This document shows positions 61,484 through 64,000 of a stretch of 64,000 nucleotides of DNA, in pieces. This DNA comes from Erodium maritimum (lineage: Eukaryota; Streptophyta; Magnoliopsida; Geraniales; Geraniaceae): assembly GCA_963921825.1 (NCBI GenBank), contig OY997594.1, positions 60,745,675-60,809,674 of the forward strand. The letters run 5' to 3'. Each line of letters opens with the position of its first letter. The first letter of the stretch is position 1. The position numbers and the translations under genes are program-made. The notes beneath the pieces are model-generated. The model had not been told where the DNA came from, ran no database searches, and saw nothing but the letters and a program-made list of their open reading frames with translations.

Positions 61484-62936
61484 CTTAGAAACAATGATCG
61501 ATCTAATAATTGTTTTTAGAAATAAGTATCTTGTTTTATTATGTTAGAATGATTTGTCTTTTCTCATCATAAACAATGATTCACCAGACCACATTGTTTT
61601 CCTCAATTGTAAACTTCACTGATCTCAAGTTTCAAAGCCAATTTAGTGACTACACTATCTAATAATTTATTTCATCATTGTTACTTGCATAATAAACTAT
61701 CTATAGAAAAATGGTTGCTTGAACATTGTGCTTATGAAAATGATATGGACTATGATGCATATTGAGTGGTCTACTAATCACGATTACAAGGTATTGATTG
61801 TACTTGTTTATGAACACAAGTCATAATAATTAAGTAAAAACACTGCTACATTGATCATTTGAATTTATGGGAATTCTTAACCTTTGTAAAAACAATGTCT
61901 CCTCCTTTTCATCAACTCCCACTAAAAAATACAACATTTAAAATAGAAAAGCTGTGCACCTACCAGTCACTGTGGCTGTCTTTTTGTTTGGTAGCTACCT
62001 TTTATTATTATCTTTTGTTTGCTTTGTAGACATCACAAGTTTTCACTTGTGAAACTCAACCACACGCCCGCAAAACAGAAGATCAAGCATATCAGGTCAG
62101 ATTCAACTCCATCACACCATGAATACAAAGTGTGAGATAAGAACAAACACTACCGTTAACCATGCGCTAATTTTAATTTTAAATGTGTTCAAGAACACAA
62201 GCGACCTTCTCCACGTATTTATCTATCCACCGATCGTCGTTCATCCGTTGTTCATTTGCATATGAATGACTGAATAGTAGATCGGATTTGATTGATCCGC
62301 ATCAATATGAACAAATTACAGATTATGATAGAGAGATCTGTGGATGATCTGGCCGCTCACACATGATACCAAACCAAATTTAATATGTATAGTTCAATCA
62401 ACCACATTACAAAGCTCATCCCCAGTCGACCAAATTACATGCGTGAAACCAATATTTTTGTAATGAAATAAGGTGTATCACTGTGTAATGTAATTAGGTG
62501 TTTGAAAATTGTTTGAATCAAAGAATGATGTTGGTTTCTCTAAAATAATTTCCATCTTATGTCTTGGTATACAATTTACGAGTCACAAGGATCGGACCCG
62601 ATCCACCTACATATTTGTGCGGATGAAATCCACCAAATCTTCATTTGTCATGGACGACTTGTGGATCATATAAATCTAAATCTGCATCAGTGCGGACGGG
62701 TGAAAAACCTCTTTTCATGAAAGAATATTCGTCCATAAATACTTGTACCATCACTAACTACAAAAAAAAAATTATATTGGGTCACACTTAAACAATTTTT
62801 AAGAGTGAAAGATAAAAACCTACATGCCCTATCGTTGTCGCTTCGCTGCGCCGCCTAGGGTTGTTAGTGGCCAACATCTTCTCTACTGGTTCTCCTCTCC
62901 CTCTTCCCATCACTATTTCCTAGTGTCCCTCTCTGG
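61484..62936. other. AT-rich intergenic stretch
   Basis: No reading frame of note. The last 100 bases (62835-62936, GCCGCCTAGGGTTGTTAGTGG) look like the start of a GC-rich retroposon that the next element interrupts. Confidence 0.45.
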
Positions 62937-64000
62937 TTTTTTTTTTTGAATAAGCAATTTTTTCATTGAAGAAACCTCTTTTGAGGTAAAAGAGGAGGAA
63001 CAATAACCAGGGGATACCCCAAGATGATCATATGCCATCTATAAGGGAGATCAACTACAACAAAAAAAGAGCACAAGATAAAAAGTATACGTAGACCCTG
63101 AAGAAAACCAATAGACAACCCCTACAACACGGGCAAGACTAAGACAACTAAGGTGAAACAACCAAAGAACAACCAACACTCCCAAGAAAAAGAAACAAAG
63201 AAGGATCTGGAATCCGGATATAACCACCATGAAGATCTAATTTTGAAAAATAGGTCCAGCATACCCAAATCTGACCACCATGAAGCACTGTGGGGAGAAG
63301 ATTCCAACTGCCAAACTCAACCAGAAGAAATCTCATCTCAAACCTTGAATGAATCAACCAACTCTCATCTCAATAGAGCTGTCAATCCTTCGAAAGGAAA
63401 AAGACAGCAACTAAAATGCCGGCGGCCAACCCCGCTATCGGCTGAGACAAACCTGGATTACCATACAAACCCTAGCAGAAGGCTTCTGAGGGGAAAACAA
63501 CACCCAAGAAACTCGTCGGCGGTCAACGCCTTTAACCGACGAGGACGACCCACAACAAGGTCGAGAAGAAGCGAAACCAAAATACATAGGGAGGCATGAC
63601 CGGATAGGAGAAGGCTAACCAAACAAGGAAATAGGAAAAAGACTACCTCAGAAGAACCGATCAACAAGACTTGCAATCACGCCCGGTCCTCTTCACGAAA
63701 CCGGCCAACACCGAGGAACGCCCATAGAGGAGAGGACCCGATATTTCTACCGAGCACGAAGCAAGCCCAGTAGCTAGGCACCAGCAGCAACAAGAGACGC
63801 CAAGAAGAAGAGGAAATCCAGCGAGGCCTTGTCCCTCGGAAAATCCACAGCCTGGGAGGCAGAGCACCAGAGGCGGCTAGAAAAGCTCAACAACGATCCA
63901 AACCCAAAAGGATGAAGAAACGCGTCCCACAACCTGAGCTAGAGCCAGACACCTCCAAAGACCTGAAAGAAGCTCCTCCAACAAAACCGAGAGAAACAGA
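62937..64000 (-). mobile_element. RT-less LINE-like retroposon, runs off the right edge
   Basis: Starts with a T-run (62937-62947), the poly-A tail of a minus-strand element, followed by the reverse of CAATGAAAAAATTGCTTATTC. Bases 63414-63596 match 17407-17590, so it belongs to the family of the element at 16844-18690 but lacks that copy's minisatellite. The right end and the second target duplication are outside the window. Confidence 0.75.

Overview
The window is nuclear DNA of a flowering plant, most likely a eudicot. It is AT-rich and holds GT-AG introns, plant-type QxLGGHQ zinc fingers, a plant kinesin-7, a Tekay/Del-like chromovirus with long LTRs, TRIMs primed by initiator tRNA-Met, MULE-type MITEs and LINE-like retroposons. 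Three host genes stand out; most of the rest is layered transposon sequence.

Layout. 1-8057: 3' part of a Ty3/gypsy chromovirus, cut by the left edge, with a complete 2.8 kb 3' LTR. 8058-9504: a palindromic repeat and a GC-rich block between two (TA)n tracts. 9505-25960: two direct copies of a low-copy unit carrying a decayed gene of unknown function. Copy 1 holds a retroposon and a MITE and is followed by a MULE. Copy 2 holds a retroposon and a reverse-oriented solo LTR that itself contains a second solo LTR. Copy 1 keeps the empty site of the solo LTR, so the order of events can be read.

26600-34400: two small single-finger C2H2 genes, each with a TATAAATA box, separated by a LINE remnant, a 1.4 kb near-perfect palindrome and a 3 kb MULE with a retroposon inside. 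34935-36738: a cluster of TRIM units in both orientations. 37394-48405 (minus): a complete kinesin-7 gene whose 23 coding exons join in frame to 1009 codons; its introns hold a MITE with an exact 9-bp target duplication, a SINE and a TRIM fragment.

49250-64000: no convincing host gene. It holds a MITE split by a retroposon, a 3.1 kb solo LTR related to the chromovirus LTR, two neighbouring copies of one LINE-derived element (DUF4283 plus zinc-knuckle type ORF1), and the start of another retroposon running off the right edge. The kinesin is a microtubule motor and the finger proteins are probable transcriptional regulators; nothing shows that these genes act together. I found no new enzymatic or defence system. 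The novelty lies in the nesting, the duplicated unit, the palindromes and the gene-like, RT-less retroposon families.
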